A stretch of DNA of 14,514 nt from an uncultured Prevotellaceae bacterium (GTDB taxonomy: Bacteria; Bacteroidota; Bacteroidia; Bacteroidales; Bacteroidaceae), in contig CAMNHS010000023.1 in NCBI GenBank assembly GCA_946539635.1, positions 1 through 14,514 on the forward strand, written 5' to 3'. Below, piece by piece: positions 1-8,464 of this stretch. The position numbers and the translations under genes are program-made. How positions within the stretch are numbered: position 1 is the stretch's first letter; every line of letters starts with the position of its first letter. The notes under the pieces are model-generated. The model was not told the DNA's origin, did no database searches, and worked only from the letters and a program-made list of their open reading frames with translations.

Positions 1-1971
1 TTATTCTTTCGGACGTATATTCATAGCTTGCAGCATTTCTGCTACTTCCTTGTTGATGCGTGCTGCAAAGTCCTGCATAGACATAACAGCCTGTTCGCCA
101 CCACCTTGCTGACGCATAGCAACAGTACCGTCTGCTGCTTCTTTTTCACCAACGATGACCATGTATGGTATGCGCTTTACTTCGGTATCGCGTACCTTAC
201 GGCCTATCTTCTCGCTGCGTGAGTCGATGACAGAACGTACGCCAACGCTTTCGAGGTAATCCTGCACCTTCTCAGCGTAGTCGATATATTTGTCAGAGAT
301 AGGGAGAATGGCAACCTGCTCCGGTGTGAGCCACAGTGGGAAGTGTCCTGCAGTATGCTCAATGAGCACTGCTGTGAAGCGCTCCATAGAACCGAATGGC
401 GCACGGTGTATCATAACAGGACGCTGTTTGGTGTTATCTTCTGCAGCATACTCCAGTTCGAAACGGTTAGGAAGGTTGTAGTCAACCTGAATAGTACCCA
501 ACTGCCAGCGGCGACCGATGGCATCCTTCACCATACAGTCGAGTTTAGGACCATAGAAAGCAGCCTCGCCTGTCTCGGTTCTTGCATTCAGACCGCGGTC
601 AGCACAAGCATCAATAATAGCCTGCTCAGCACTCTGCCACATCTCGTCAGTACCGATATACTTTTCCTTGTCGTTAGGGTCACGGAGAGAAATTTGGAAC
701 TCTACCTGATCGTCTTTGAAACCGAAGATAGAGAATACGGCCTGTATGATATCAAGTACGCGGAGGAATTCTGTTTTCACCTGGTCAGGGCGGCAGAAGA
801 TGTGTGCATCATCCTGTGTGAAAGAACGTACACGGGTAAGTCCGTGGAGTTCACCGCTCTGCTCATAGCGATATACGGTACCAAACTCTGCACAACGGAA
901 TGGCAGTTCGCGATAAGAACGTGGCTTTGAAGCAAACACCTCACAGTGATGAGGGCAGTTCATAGGCTTCAGCATATATTCCTCATCCTCTTCTGGAGTG
1001 TGGATAGGCTGGAAGGAATCCTTGCCATAGTGAGCCCAGTGGCCAGAGGTGACATAGAGGTTCTTACTGCCGATGTGTGGAGTGATAACCTCCTGATAAC
1101 CGAAACGTTTCTGTATAGTGCGAAGCATCTCCTGCAGACGCAGACGAAGGTCTGTACCCTTTGGAAGCCATATAGGCAGTCCTTTACCAACGCGGTCAGA
1201 GAACATAAAGAGTTCCATCTCCTTACCAATCTTACGGTGGTCACGCTTCTTTGCCTCCTCGAGCATTACGAGATATTCGTCAAGCATCTTCTTCTTTGGG
1301 AAAGAGATACCGTAGAGACGCTGCAGCTGTGCCTTTGTAGCATCACCGCGCCAAAAAGCACCGGCAACGGATGTCAACTTAACGGCTTTGATGATGCCAG
1401 TAGATACGATGTGTGGACCCTTACATAGGTCGGTAAAGGCACCCTGGGTATAGGTAGTGATTGAGCCGTCTTCGAGGTCTTGCTCGATGTGCTCTACCTT
1501 ATATGTCTGTCTCTGAGCACTGAACTGCTTTATGGCATCAGCCTTAGAAACCTCACGTCGTACTACAGCCTCGTCCTTACGTGCCAGTTCGAGCATCTTG
1601 TCCTCAATCTTCTTGAAGTCGCTCTCCTTAATCATCTCTCCGTTTGGAAGTAGGACATCGTAGAAGAAACCATTCTCAACAGCAGGGCCGAAGCCGAACT
1701 GTATACCAGGGAAGAGTTCTTGCAAAGCTTCTGCAAGGAGATGGGCTGATGTATGCCAGAAAGCATGCTGACCCTCTTTATCCTCAAAGCGGTAGAGGTT
1801 TATCTTTGCGTCCTCATTGATAGGACGGTTTAACTCTGTTGTCTCACCGTTTACACCACATGCAACGCAGTTACGGGCAAGAGCAGGTGAGATGCTCTCG
1901 GCAATCTGCATACCAGTTACACCATTTTCGTATTCACGGACAGAGCCGTCAGGAAAACTAATTTTTATCAT
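1..1971 (-). CDS. thrS: Threonyl-tRNA synthetase
   Basis: Cytoplasmic class II aminoacyl-tRNA synthetase that charges tRNA-Thr with threonine. The 656-residue product is complete and close to the usual family length (about 640). Domain order is canonical: an N-terminal TGS domain (about 1-60), an editing domain with its HxxxH pair (H73, H77) and the CKGPH motif (C183, H187), the class II catalytic core, and a C-terminal anticodon-binding domain (about 550-645). The zinc ligands that hold threonine are present: C339 in MNCPHH, H390 in DDAH and H522 in the IHRAPFG motif. The ATG at 1971 begins with [10 protein letters not shown], a normal TGS start. The start lies inside the 3' end of a small ORF (stop at 1958), which suggests translational coupling. 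No promoter is seen just upstream. The gene order after thrS is outside the window. Identification is secure. Confidence 0.98.
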   Translation of the reverse strand: MIKISFPDGSVREYENGVTGMQIAESISPALARNCVACGVNGETTELNRPINEDAKINLYRFEDKEGQHAFWHTSAHLLAEALQELFPGIQFGFGPAVENGFFYDVLLPNGEMIKESDFKKIEDKMLELARKDEAVVRREVSKADAIKQFSAQRQTYKVEHIEQDLEDGSITTYTQGAFTDLCKGPHIVSTGIIKAVKLTSVAGAFWRGDATKAQLQRLYGISFPKKKMLDEYLVMLEEAKKRDHRKIGKEMELFMFSDRVGKGLPIWLPKGTDLRLRLQEMLRTIQKRFGYQEVITPHIGSKNLYVTSGHWAHYGKDSFQPIHTPEEDEEYMLKPMNCPHHCEVFASKPRSYRELPFRCAEFGTVYRYEQSGELHGLTRVRSFTQDDAHIFCRPDQVKTEFLRVLDIIQAVFSIFGFKDDQVEFQISLRDPNDKEKYIGTDEMWQSAEQAIIDACADRGLNARTETGEAAFYGPKLDCMVKDAIGRRWQLGTIQVDYNLPNRFELEYAAEDNTKQRPVMIHRAPFGSMERFTAVLIEHTAGHFPLWLTPEQVAILPISDKYIDYAEKVQDYLESVGVRSVIDSRSEKIGRKVRDTEVKRIPYMVIVGEKEAADGTVAMRQQGGGEQAVMSMQDFAARINKEVAEMLQAMNIRPKE

Positions 1972-2071
1972 TGTTCCTATATATTAATTTGTTATTTTGT
2001 TTCTTTGCGAGCCACTTTGCCTTACGTCTTTCGTATTCATCGTGGTGATATTCCAGATAATTATCAGCCAT
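1958..2071 (-). CDS. Small ORF (37 aa) overlapping the thrS start
   Basis: An ATG at 2071 opens a 37-codon frame ending in TAG at 1958. The product starts [17 protein letters not shown] and is strongly charged, with a lysine/arginine-rich middle, one tryptophan and no threonine or cysteine. It starts 7 bases after the DUF4270 stop and overlaps thrS by 14 bases in another frame, so it fits tightly between its neighbours. I recall many short Bacteroidales proteins that begin MADNYLE, sometimes automatically labelled 'dehydrogenase'. That is memory and not a search, and no enzyme could fit in 37 residues. Function is unknown. It may be a real microprotein or a frame whose translation brings ribosomes to the thrS start. 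There is no Shine-Dalgarno-like sequence, which is normal in this phylum. Confidence 0.6.
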   Translation of the reverse strand: MADNYLEYHHDEYERRKAKWLAKKQNNKLIYRNNDKN

Positions 2072-2078
2072 TATTATC

Positions 2079-3533
2079 TTATTTATGTGAGTAGATAACG
2101 CTGATTTTTAAATCATTCTTATTAAGTCGGGTACTGGACATTGACATGTCGTGGGTGACTTTCGTCAGCACCTGTGTTGCTGAAGTTGAGACGGTTGAAT
2201 AGGTCGTCTCAACAGGAATCAGTGTCACCTTGTTCCAGTTGGCTGATACATTTCCAGCCTGTTTCTTACGATAGAGATTGGAAATGAGAATAGATATATT
2301 ATTAAAGGTATATCCGTTGGTCTTTGAAGCATATGATGCCAGATAGGTGTTACGGAAATCTGCTACCTTCTGTTTTTCAAAGAAATCGGAAATACTATCT
2401 GTAGGTATCATTAGAAGTGTTTGTGGAACCTTGAATGCATAATCATTCATGAGTTCATTATTGAGTCTTGGAATGAATATGCGTGCAGTATTTAGAGTGT
2501 CATTCTCGTGTCCATTCATGATTTCCTCCACGGGCAATTCTAATTCAGTCCATATACCGGCAGGAGATTTGATATATGTGCACGTGTTATTGTCAATAAG
2601 CTCCTGCAACTCCGTGTCGCTTTGAGAGAGACTGCTCTTCTGTATCACCTCTTCTGTTCCACCAAATCCAGAATACATGGGCTGTTCATTGACTACATTG
2701 ACAAAAGCAACAACAAGACGTGCTGCATATATGGTAGCGATATTGCCAATGCCTCCTGCATGCTTGATATAGAAACCTGGACAGATATTATGAGTGAACT
2801 TATACTGATTGAGGAAATTGTCGTATGTAGCAGGGTCATAGAATTTCCTCATGAGGTATGTTCCGTAGTTGTTGTATTTTATAGTAGGATCATCTTTGTC
2901 ATATATTGAATCGTTCAATCCAATGCTGATATAGTTGACGAAATTCGCTTTCGCACGTTCCGCATCACTGAAAATGTGATTATTGGTAGTATAAGTCATG
3001 TAACTATTGACAGCTCCTTTACCAGTGCGAATCATATTAAGGGCCTCAGGATCAAAGTCGACATAATACGTCACCCCCTCTTCATAAGGCTCGGACATCT
3101 CACGAACAGATACTTTCATAGGTGTTAGTGAATCTCCGACAGAAGAGAGTATATATAACTCTAGCCAACAAGAGTCTGCTTCAACCTGTTTCCACCTTTC
3201 TATAGATGGATTATACTTAGCAGGATTGATGTTGACACTCATAACGTCAGGAAATTGATGCATTCCAATAGTACGCATCTGAGTCATATAATTACATGTA
3301 AGGTAGCAATCTGTCTCCAAGTCCTTTGCCTTACCCAGATAGCCATTCCTGCCACGTGAGAATACGTTGGAGGATTTGACAGATCTAGAGGTGATAGGGT
3401 AGGTTGCTGCCGTTTCACTAAATGTCCTCTCGATGTCAGTAAGCGAGGTACCAATGGTATCGGTATTCTCGGTACAAGAGCCTAACAGAAGAATATATAT
3501 AAACAGGTATAAGGGTATGAAACGCTGTCTCAT
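2079..3533 (-). CDS. DUF4270 family lipoprotein
   Basis: A 484-residue protein that I assign to the DUF4270 family of Bacteroidetes surface lipoproteins. The N-terminus is a lipoprotein signal: basic MRQR, a hydrophobic stretch (about 5-17), then a lipobox LLGSC with the lipidated cysteine at C20. The mature part is mixed polar and beta-rich, with the family's general pattern of a TDTIGTSL-like segment just after the cysteine and repeated T/S/Y-rich beta segments to the end. No catalytic motif is visible and the biochemical role is not known. It lies 13 bases downstream of the GT5-like gene, a pairing I recall as common in Bacteroidetes, so the two may work together at the envelope. The lipoprotein call is strong. 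The family call is good but made by eye. Confidence 0.82.
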   Translation of the reverse strand: MRQRFIPLYLFIYILLLGSCTENTDTIGTSLTDIERTFSETAATYPITSRSVKSSNVFSRGRNGYLGKAKDLETDCYLTCNYMTQMRTIGMHQFPDVMSVNINPAKYNPSIERWKQVEADSCWLELYILSSVGDSLTPMKVSVREMSEPYEEGVTYYVDFDPEALNMIRTGKGAVNSYMTYTTNNHIFSDAERAKANFVNYISIGLNDSIYDKDDPTIKYNNYGTYLMRKFYDPATYDNFLNQYKFTHNICPGFYIKHAGGIGNIATIYAARLVVAFVNVVNEQPMYSGFGGTEEVIQKSSLSQSDTELQELIDNNTCTYIKSPAGIWTELELPVEEIMNGHENDTLNTARIFIPRLNNELMNDYAFKVPQTLLMIPTDSISDFFEKQKVADFRNTYLASYASKTNGYTFNNISILISNLYRKKQAGNVSANWNKVTLIPVETTYSTVSTSATQVLTKVTHDMSMSSTRLNKNDLKISVIYSHK

Positions 3534-3546
3534 TGTATATTGTATC

Positions 3547-4239
3547 CTATACTTTACTATAAAATTCGATATATTTCTTTATAATATCATCTTGGTCAAC
3601 CTTCTTCAGTATTTTTTTCTTAGAAGTTTCTGAGAGATACTTCATAAGATTCTTGTTGTAAGTATCAGAAGCAAGAATTATACCATTAGAATAGTCGATG
3701 GCTGACTGTGCTGTTTTAATAGAATCTTTTTCAAAGAGTGTTGTGACGACTTTTGCGTTATTTACAATAGGTTCATCAGCATAGAGTTTCTTAAGCAGGA
3801 ATGGTACCTGATGTGTTATAGTTCCCTGACAGTGGATGATATCAGGAACCCACCTGAGTTTCTTTACTGTTTCAATGACTCCGCGAGCGAAGAACTCTGC
3901 ATATATTCCACCTTTAGCATGAGTCTTCTTGATATTCTTCTTACCATAGAGTTCCTCATTATCAATGAAATACACTTGTGCTTTTGAGCCCACGATGCTT
4001 GCGACTTTAATGAGCAAGGGAAGGTCCAGTTCACCAATGGAGATATTGATGCCAGAGAGTCGTATTACCTCGTGTAGCTGGCCACGTCGTTCATTGATGA
4101 CACCCCATCGCGGCATAAAGGTGCGGGTTTCAAAGCCCGCATCCTGCATGCCACAAGAGATTTCTTTGCACATTATAGACATTGGCGTCTCTTCTACATA
4201 GGGCGCTATGTCTTGATTTATAAAAAGAATCTTTTTCAT
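3547..4239 (-). CDS. Degenerate GT5 (glycogen/starch synthase N-terminal domain) protein
   Basis: A 230-residue protein resembling only the N-terminal half of GT5 glycogen/starch synthases. Recognisable pieces are the opening beta strand KKILFIN, the segment RTFMPRWGVINERRGQLHEVIRL (42-61, quoted in part), VYFIDNEELY (89-98) and PDIIHCQG (132-139). A complete GT-B enzyme needs about 480 residues, and the C-terminal nucleotide-sugar domain is absent. The KxGGL motif that binds ADP-glucose is replaced by VEETPMS (15-21). Glycogen synthase activity is therefore unlikely, although databases often name such proteins 'glycogen synthase'. It begins 12 bases after mmdA and is followed 13 bases later by the DUF4270 lipoprotein. 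The C-terminal 40 residues are lysine-rich. The role is unknown; a regulatory or structural job is an inference. Confidence 0.75.
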   Translation of the reverse strand: MKKILFINQDIAPYVEETPMSIMCKEISCGMQDAGFETRTFMPRWGVINERRGQLHEVIRLSGINISIGELDLPLLIKVASIVGSKAQVYFIDNEELYGKKNIKKTHAKGGIYAEFFARGVIETVKKLRWVPDIIHCQGTITHQVPFLLKKLYADEPIVNNAKVVTTLFEKDSIKTAQSAIDYSNGIILASDTYNKNLMKYLSETSKKKILKKVDQDDIIKKYIEFYSKV

Positions 4240-4251
4240 TAAAGGTCGTTT

Positions 4252-5817
4252 TTACATTGGTATGCATCCATGCTTTTTAGCAGGCAGATGCTGTTGCTTT
4301 GTCTGCAACTGTGCTAATGCACGGCAGATACGGAAGCGGGTGTTACGAGGTTCGATGACATCATCGATATAACCATATTTCGCTGCCTGATAAGGATTAG
4401 CGAAAAGATCAGAGTATTCTTGTTCTTTTTCTGCAAGGAATGCTTTAACGTCACCACCTTCTTCTTTTACCTGCTTTGCTCCCTTTGCCTGAAGTACTGC
4501 AACTGCACCTGCTGCACCCATCACAGCAATCTCTGCTGAAGGCCATGCGAAGTTGATGTCAGCACGCAACTGCTTACAACCCATCACGATGTGTGAACCA
4601 CCATAACTCTTTCTCAGAGTAATAGTAACCTTTGGTACAGTAGCCTCACCATAAGCGTAGAGTAGTTTTGCTCCATGAAGGATTACAGCATTGTATTCCT
4701 GCCCTGTTCCTGGGAGGAAACCTGGTACGTCAACAAGTGATACGATAGGAATATTGAAAGCATCGCAGAAACGTACAAAGCGTGCACCCTTACGAGAAGC
4801 ATTAACATCAAGCACTCCAGCGTAAGCAGAAGGTTGGTTTGCAACGATACCTACAGACTGACCGTTGAAACGTGCAAAACCAATTATGATGTTCTTGGCA
4901 AACTTAGGTTGTACTTCAAAGAACTCACCTTCATCAGTAATGGCACTGATGACCTTATACATATCATAAGCCTGATTAGGGTCTTCTGGGATAATCTCGT
5001 TCAGAGAGTCATCAAGACGATCAATAGGGTCTGTGCATTCTACATGAGGGGCCTCCTCCATATTATTGGAAGGGATGTAAGACAAGAGTGTCTTAATCAT
5101 CTCAATTCCTTCTTCCTCGGTTTTTGCTGTAAAATGTGTGACACCAGACTTTGAACCGTGAACAGAAGCACCACCAAGATGCTCTGCATCGATGTCTTCA
5201 CCAGTAACTGTCTTTACTACAGCAGGACCTGTTAGAAACATATATGATGTACCTTCCATCATCAATGTGAAGTCGGTAAGAGCTGGAGAATAAACAGCAC
5301 CACCAGCACAAGGACCATATATCATAGATATCTGTGGAATTACACCAGAGGCAAGTATGTTGCGTTCGAATATCTCACCATAGCCGGCAAGGGCGTCGAT
5401 GCCCTCCTGGATACGAGCACCACCAGAGTCGTTAATACCGATGACTGGAGCTCCCATTGTCATTGCCATATCCATTACCTTACAGATTTTCTCAGACATT
5501 GTCTTTGAAAGAGAACCACCGTTTACGGTAAAGTCCTGTGCAAAGACATATACCAATCTGCCATTGATAGTGCCAGAACCTACTACGACACCATCTCCGA
5601 GGTATTGCTTCTTCTCCATGCCGAAGTTAGTGCAGCGGTGGAGTTTGAACATGTCATATTCTTCAAATGAACCTTCATCAAGAAGTAGTGCTATTCTCTC
5701 ACGAGCAGTATATTTGCCACGTGCATGTTGCTTCTCAATAGCTTTTTCGCCACCACCGAGACGCGCTGTTTCGCGGTTCTCGATGAGCTTTTTTATTTTA
5801 TTTGCTTGTATTGACAT
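4252..5817 (-). CDS. mmdA: Methylmalonyl-CoA decarboxylase alpha subunit (carboxyltransferase)
   Basis: A 521-residue acyl-CoA carboxyltransferase of the propionyl-CoA carboxylase beta / MmdA family. It moves the carboxyl group from (S)-methylmalonyl-CoA to biotin on the carrier subunit, releasing propionyl-CoA. Crotonase-like N and C halves are both present: SGGARIQEGIDALAGYGEIF (131-150) and GPCAGGAVYSPALTDF (168-183) in the first, and DVPGFLPGTGQEYNAVILHGAK (363-384, quoted in part) plus KSYGGSHIVMGCKQL (403-417) in the second. The C-terminus KKHGCIPM is close to the family's usual ending. Because a Na+-pump beta subunit, a biotin carrier and an OadG-like subunit lie upstream, and no biotin carboxylase is in the window, decarboxylation is more likely than carboxylation. 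A shared role as propionyl-CoA carboxylase beta with a distant AccC cannot be excluded. Confidence 0.95.
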   Translation of the reverse strand: MSIQANKIKKLIENRETARLGGGEKAIEKQHARGKYTARERIALLLDEGSFEEYDMFKLHRCTNFGMEKKQYLGDGVVVGSGTINGRLVYVFAQDFTVNGGSLSKTMSEKICKVMDMAMTMGAPVIGINDSGGARIQEGIDALAGYGEIFERNILASGVIPQISMIYGPCAGGAVYSPALTDFTLMMEGTSYMFLTGPAVVKTVTGEDIDAEHLGGASVHGSKSGVTHFTAKTEEEGIEMIKTLLSYIPSNNMEEAPHVECTDPIDRLDDSLNEIIPEDPNQAYDMYKVISAITDEGEFFEVQPKFAKNIIIGFARFNGQSVGIVANQPSAYAGVLDVNASRKGARFVRFCDAFNIPIVSLVDVPGFLPGTGQEYNAVILHGAKLLYAYGEATVPKVTITLRKSYGGSHIVMGCKQLRADINFAWPSAEIAVMGAAGAVAVLQAKGAKQVKEEGGDVKAFLAEKEQEYSDLFANPYQAAKYGYIDDVIEPRNTRFRICRALAQLQTKQQHLPAKKHGCIPM

Positions 5818-5854
5818 AGTTAATATTGTACTTTATATCTTTTATTATACAATT

Positions 5855-6265
5855 TTACTTCTTTGGCTCACAGAGTTCTGTCAGGATACCTGCTGTGAAC
5901 TTAGGATGCAAGAAGCCTATCATCATATTCTCTGCACCTGGACGTGGCGCCTTGTCAATAAGACGTATTTCTTTTGACTCACACTCGAGAAGAGCTTCCT
6001 GAACACCATCCTCAACAGCGAATGCTACATGATGAACACCCTTGCCACCATTTTCAAGCCATTTTGCTACAGCTGACTCAGGAGATGTTGGCTCCAGAAG
6101 TTCCAATTTCACTTCGCCAACCTTCAGGAAAGCTGTCTTTACCTTCTGGTCTGCTACTTCTTCAACTGCATAACACTTAAGTCCAAGGACATTCTCAAAA
6201 AATGGAAGTGACTCTTCGATACTCTTTACACCTATTCCCAGGTGGTCAATTCTTGAAATTTTCAT
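5855..6265 (-). CDS. mce: Methylmalonyl-CoA epimerase
   Basis: A 136-residue vicinal-oxygen-chelate (glyoxalase-fold) enzyme that interconverts (R)- and (S)-methylmalonyl-CoA. It links the B12-dependent mutase, which makes the R form from succinyl-CoA, to the decarboxylase, which uses the S form. Length is typical. The two beta-alpha-beta-beta-beta modules are visible, with likely metal ligands H8 in the DHLGI motif, E55 in LELLEP, H78 or H79 in GVHHVAF and E130 in LTEL. The segment HPKFTAGILTEL (120-131) resembles the usual family ending HPK.. GVL.EL. The gene lies between the membrane subunit gene (40-base gap) and mmdA (37-base gap). The mutase genes are not in this window. Confidence 0.95.
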   Translation of the reverse strand: MKISRIDHLGIGVKSIEESLPFFENVLGLKCYAVEEVADQKVKTAFLKVGEVKLELLEPTSPESAVAKWLENGGKGVHHVAFAVEDGVQEALLECESKEIRLIDKAPRPGAENMMIGFLHPKFTAGILTELCEPKK

Positions 6266-6305
6266 TGTTGTATAATAATTTTTAGTTTGTTATTCTTTAT
6301 TGTGT

Positions 6306-7457
6306 TTATGACAGGAATCCTAACAGTGCACCTGCTGCTACTGCAGAACCGATGACACCACCAACGTTTGGTCCCATGGCATGCATGAGGAGGAAGTTGT
6401 GACGATCATATTCAAGTCCTAAGTTGTTGGAAATACGTGCTGCCATAGGAACGGCACTTACACCAGCATTACCTATAAGTGGATTGATTTGATTATCCTT
6501 TGACAAGAACAGGTTCATTAACTTCACGAATAATACACCACTGGCTGTTGCAATGATGAAAGCAAGAGCACCAAGGAAGAAAATCTTGATAGTATCTATT
6601 GTGAGGAATACACTTGCCTGTGTGGAGCAACCAACAGTGAGACCGAGTAGTATCACGATAGCATTGTTCAAAGCATTTGTTGCTGTCTTTGCCAGACGGT
6701 CAGTCTTTCCACTTTCCTTGAGAAGGTTGCCGAAGAAGAGCATACCCAACAGAGGAAGTCCTGAAGGTACGATGAAGGTTGTCAGAAGCAGTCCAATAAT
6801 AGGGAATAGGATTCTCTCTGTCTGAGAAACTTTACGACCTGGCTTCATTTTGATGACACGCTCTTTCTTTGTTGTCAGCAGACGCATAACAACTGGCTGT
6901 AATACAGGAACAAGTGCCATATAAGAATAAGCACATACTGCTACAGCTCCAAGGAAACTTGGGCATAATTTGCTTGAAAGGAATATTGCTGTAGGACCGT
7001 CTGCACCACCAATTATTGCTATAGAGGCTGCTTGGTTAGGTTCGAAACCAAGTGCCAAAGCAATCATGTATGCTCCGAAGATACCAAACTGAGCAGCAGC
7101 ACCGATAAGGATCAGTTTTGGATTACTGATAAGTGCAGAGAAGTCTGTCATTGCACCGATACCTAAGAAGATGAGTGGGGGATACCATCCTTGGCGAACA
7201 CCTTGATAAAATATGTTTAATACGGAACCTTCTTCATATAGTCCTACTTCCATTCCTGGAACGAATGGTATATTACCAATGATGATACCCATTCCTATTG
7301 GAACAAGCAGCAGAGGTTCAAAATCATGCTTTATGGCAAGCCAAATAAACAGAGCACCTACTGCAATCATGAGTAAGTTCTCATATTGGCATTGTGCAAC
7401 ACCTGTGAGATTTAAGAAAGTCTCAAGGTTGTTAACTATAAAATCACCTATACTCAT
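6306..7457 (-). CDS. mmdB: Na+-translocating decarboxylase beta subunit
   Basis: A 383-residue polytopic inner-membrane protein of the OadB/GcdB/MmdB family. It decarboxylates carboxybiotin and couples this to Na+ export. Many hydrophobic segments cover the protein. The signature GGADGPTAIF (150-159) contains the conserved aspartate D153, which corresponds to the essential Na+-site aspartate of Klebsiella OadB. The second conserved region NPLIGNAGVSAVPMAAR (325-341) and the late segment MGPNVGGVIGSAVAAG (361-376) are also intact. Length is in the short range for the family; many members are 375-435 residues. The neighbouring epimerase and mmdA point to methylmalonyl-CoA and not oxaloacetate or glutaconyl-CoA as substrate. 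The family call is secure; the exact substrate is inferred from neighbours. Confidence 0.95.
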   Translation of the reverse strand: MSIGDFIVNNLETFLNLTGVAQCQYENLLMIAVGALFIWLAIKHDFEPLLLVPIGMGIIIGNIPFVPGMEVGLYEEGSVLNIFYQGVRQGWYPPLIFLGIGAMTDFSALISNPKLILIGAAAQFGIFGAYMIALALGFEPNQAASIAIIGGADGPTAIFLSSKLCPSFLGAVAVCAYSYMALVPVLQPVVMRLLTTKKERVIKMKPGRKVSQTERILFPIIGLLLTTFIVPSGLPLLGMLFFGNLLKESGKTDRLAKTATNALNNAIVILLGLTVGCSTQASVFLTIDTIKIFFLGALAFIIATASGVLFVKLMNLFLSKDNQINPLIGNAGVSAVPMAARISNNLGLEYDRHNFLLMHAMGPNVGGVIGSAVAAGALLGFLS

Positions 7458-7489
7458 AAATGTTCTGAATTATTTAAGATGTTTAAGAG

Positions 7490-7942
7490 TTAGGCTATTG
7501 TTACGAGAACAGCACCTTCCATTACTGTGTCTCCCTCTTTAACCATAATACTTGTGATTGTTCCAGCATTCTCTGCTTCGATGTTGTTCTGCATCTTCAT
7601 TGCTTCAAGAATACAAACTGTATCACCGACAGCAACAGCATCACCGACTTTCACAGGAATAGCTGTGATAGTACCTGGCAGTGGAGAGCATACCTTTGTA
7701 CCCTCACCAGCCTGAACAACGGGCTTTGTCTCTTCTGCAGGCTGTGGAGCGGGACCTTCTACTTTGGCAGGCTGTGGCTTTGGAGCAATAGGCTTCGCAA
7801 TTGTTTTACCAACAGAGATAGGTTGCTTCATCTCTACATCAAAATCAATACCATTAACGGTAACCTTTGCCAGGGTACCCTCTACTTCGAGGATTTCTAC
7901 TTCATAATCAACACCCTGTACTGTATATTCATATTTTGCCAT
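7490..7942 (-). CDS. mmdC: Biotin carrier subunit of methylmalonyl-CoA decarboxylase
   Basis: A 150-residue biotinyl protein that carries CO2 between the carboxyltransferase (MmdA) and the membrane subunit (MmdB). The C-terminal 70 residues form a biotinyl/lipoyl domain with the motif EAMKM (113-117); K116 is the expected biotinylation site. The usual flanks are present: SPLPGTI (86-92) before it and VKEGDTV (134-140) after it. Residues 45-80 form a proline/alanine-rich flexible linker, as in other swinging biotin arms. The N-terminal 40 residues form a small beta-rich domain that probably docks on the complex. It is 20 bases downstream of the OadG-like gene and 32 upstream of the beta subunit gene, which supports cotranscription. 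Confidence 0.95.
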   Translation of the reverse strand: MAKYEYTVQGVDYEVEILEVEGTLAKVTVNGIDFDVEMKQPISVGKTIAKPIAPKPQPAKVEGPAPQPAEETKPVVQAGEGTKVCSPLPGTITAIPVKVGDAVAVGDTVCILEAMKMQNNIEAENAGTITSIMVKEGDTVMEGAVLVTIA

Positions 7943-7962
7943 AATCTAATAAGGAATATTTT

Positions 7963-8430
7963 TTATAAGTTATTAAAATGAGGTGCAGCCCATGAAGAAT
8001 GGTGCTCCTTAATCGTCAGAACGCCTGACTCTACATCGTGAACATCTTCCTGATACTGCATCAGGGCCATAGAGATGACTGCAATGTAAATCTCCTTGTC
8101 GCGTCCTCTTGTCTCAAGTCCGTCCTGAAGGATGTTTTTGGTAATCTGACCTACCTCTTCAATCTTTTTACCTGTCTGGATGATAGGCTTGATAGGTTGA
8201 ACTGTGGCAATCTTCTTCTGACGGTCTGCCACGAAACCAAAGATTTTGAAGAATACAAACAATAATGCAAGGCATAGGAAAACGACACTCATGCATAGAA
8301 TAGATATTCCAATGCCATAAGGGTCATCTTGCTTCAGCCTTGCCATTATGTCGGAATTTGCTCCTTCATAAGCGATAGCATTGGTAACCATTGCTCCGCA
8401 AGCAAGTAATGTAAATAGATAACGTTTCAT
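7963..8430 (-). CDS. OadG-like small membrane subunit of the decarboxylase
   Basis: A 155-residue protein with a probable cleavable signal or first membrane segment (about 1-20, ending AIA), one strong transmembrane segment (about 39-63) and a cytoplasmic tail. The architecture matches OadG/MmdD subunits, which tie the carboxyltransferase to the membrane beta subunit and stabilise the complex. The tail contains DVHDVESGVLTI (130-141) and ends HHSSWAAPHFNNL; the histidines could bind metal, as known for OadG of oxaloacetate decarboxylase. Sequence conservation in this family is low, so the call rests mainly on topology, size and position directly before the biotin carrier gene. It starts 34 bases after the transporter stop. 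Confidence 0.8.
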   Translation of the reverse strand: MKRYLFTLLACGAMVTNAIAYEGANSDIMARLKQDDPYGIGISILCMSVVFLCLALLFVFFKIFGFVADRQKKIATVQPIKPIIQTGKKIEEVGQITKNILQDGLETRGRDKEIYIAVISMALMQYQEDVHDVESGVLTIKEHHSSWAAPHFNNL

Positions 8431-8464
8431 TATTGTGAATTATAAAAATTTTGTTTTCTCTATA

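Noticed and set aside
343..930. 195-codon open frame on the plus strand opposite thrS
   Set aside because: It lies wholly antisense to a clearly conserved gene, and its product has no recognisable domain or promoter. It is a by-product of thrS codon use.
946..1428. 160-codon open frame on the plus strand opposite thrS
   Set aside because: Same reason: it is antisense to the catalytic core of threonyl-tRNA synthetase and has no independent coding sign.
1958..2071. Small ORF as a threonine-sensing attenuator peptide for thrS
   Set aside because: It has no threonine codons, and no terminator/antiterminator pair is visible before thrS.
5825..5853. Inverted repeat ATTGTA ... TACAAT between mce and mmdA, considered as a terminator
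   Set aside because: The stem is only 6 A/T-rich base pairs with a 17-base loop and cannot be a credible terminator.
5399..5977. 192-codon open frame on the plus strand across the mmdA start and mce end
   Set aside because: It runs antisense through two well-supported genes and their junction, with no recognisable product.
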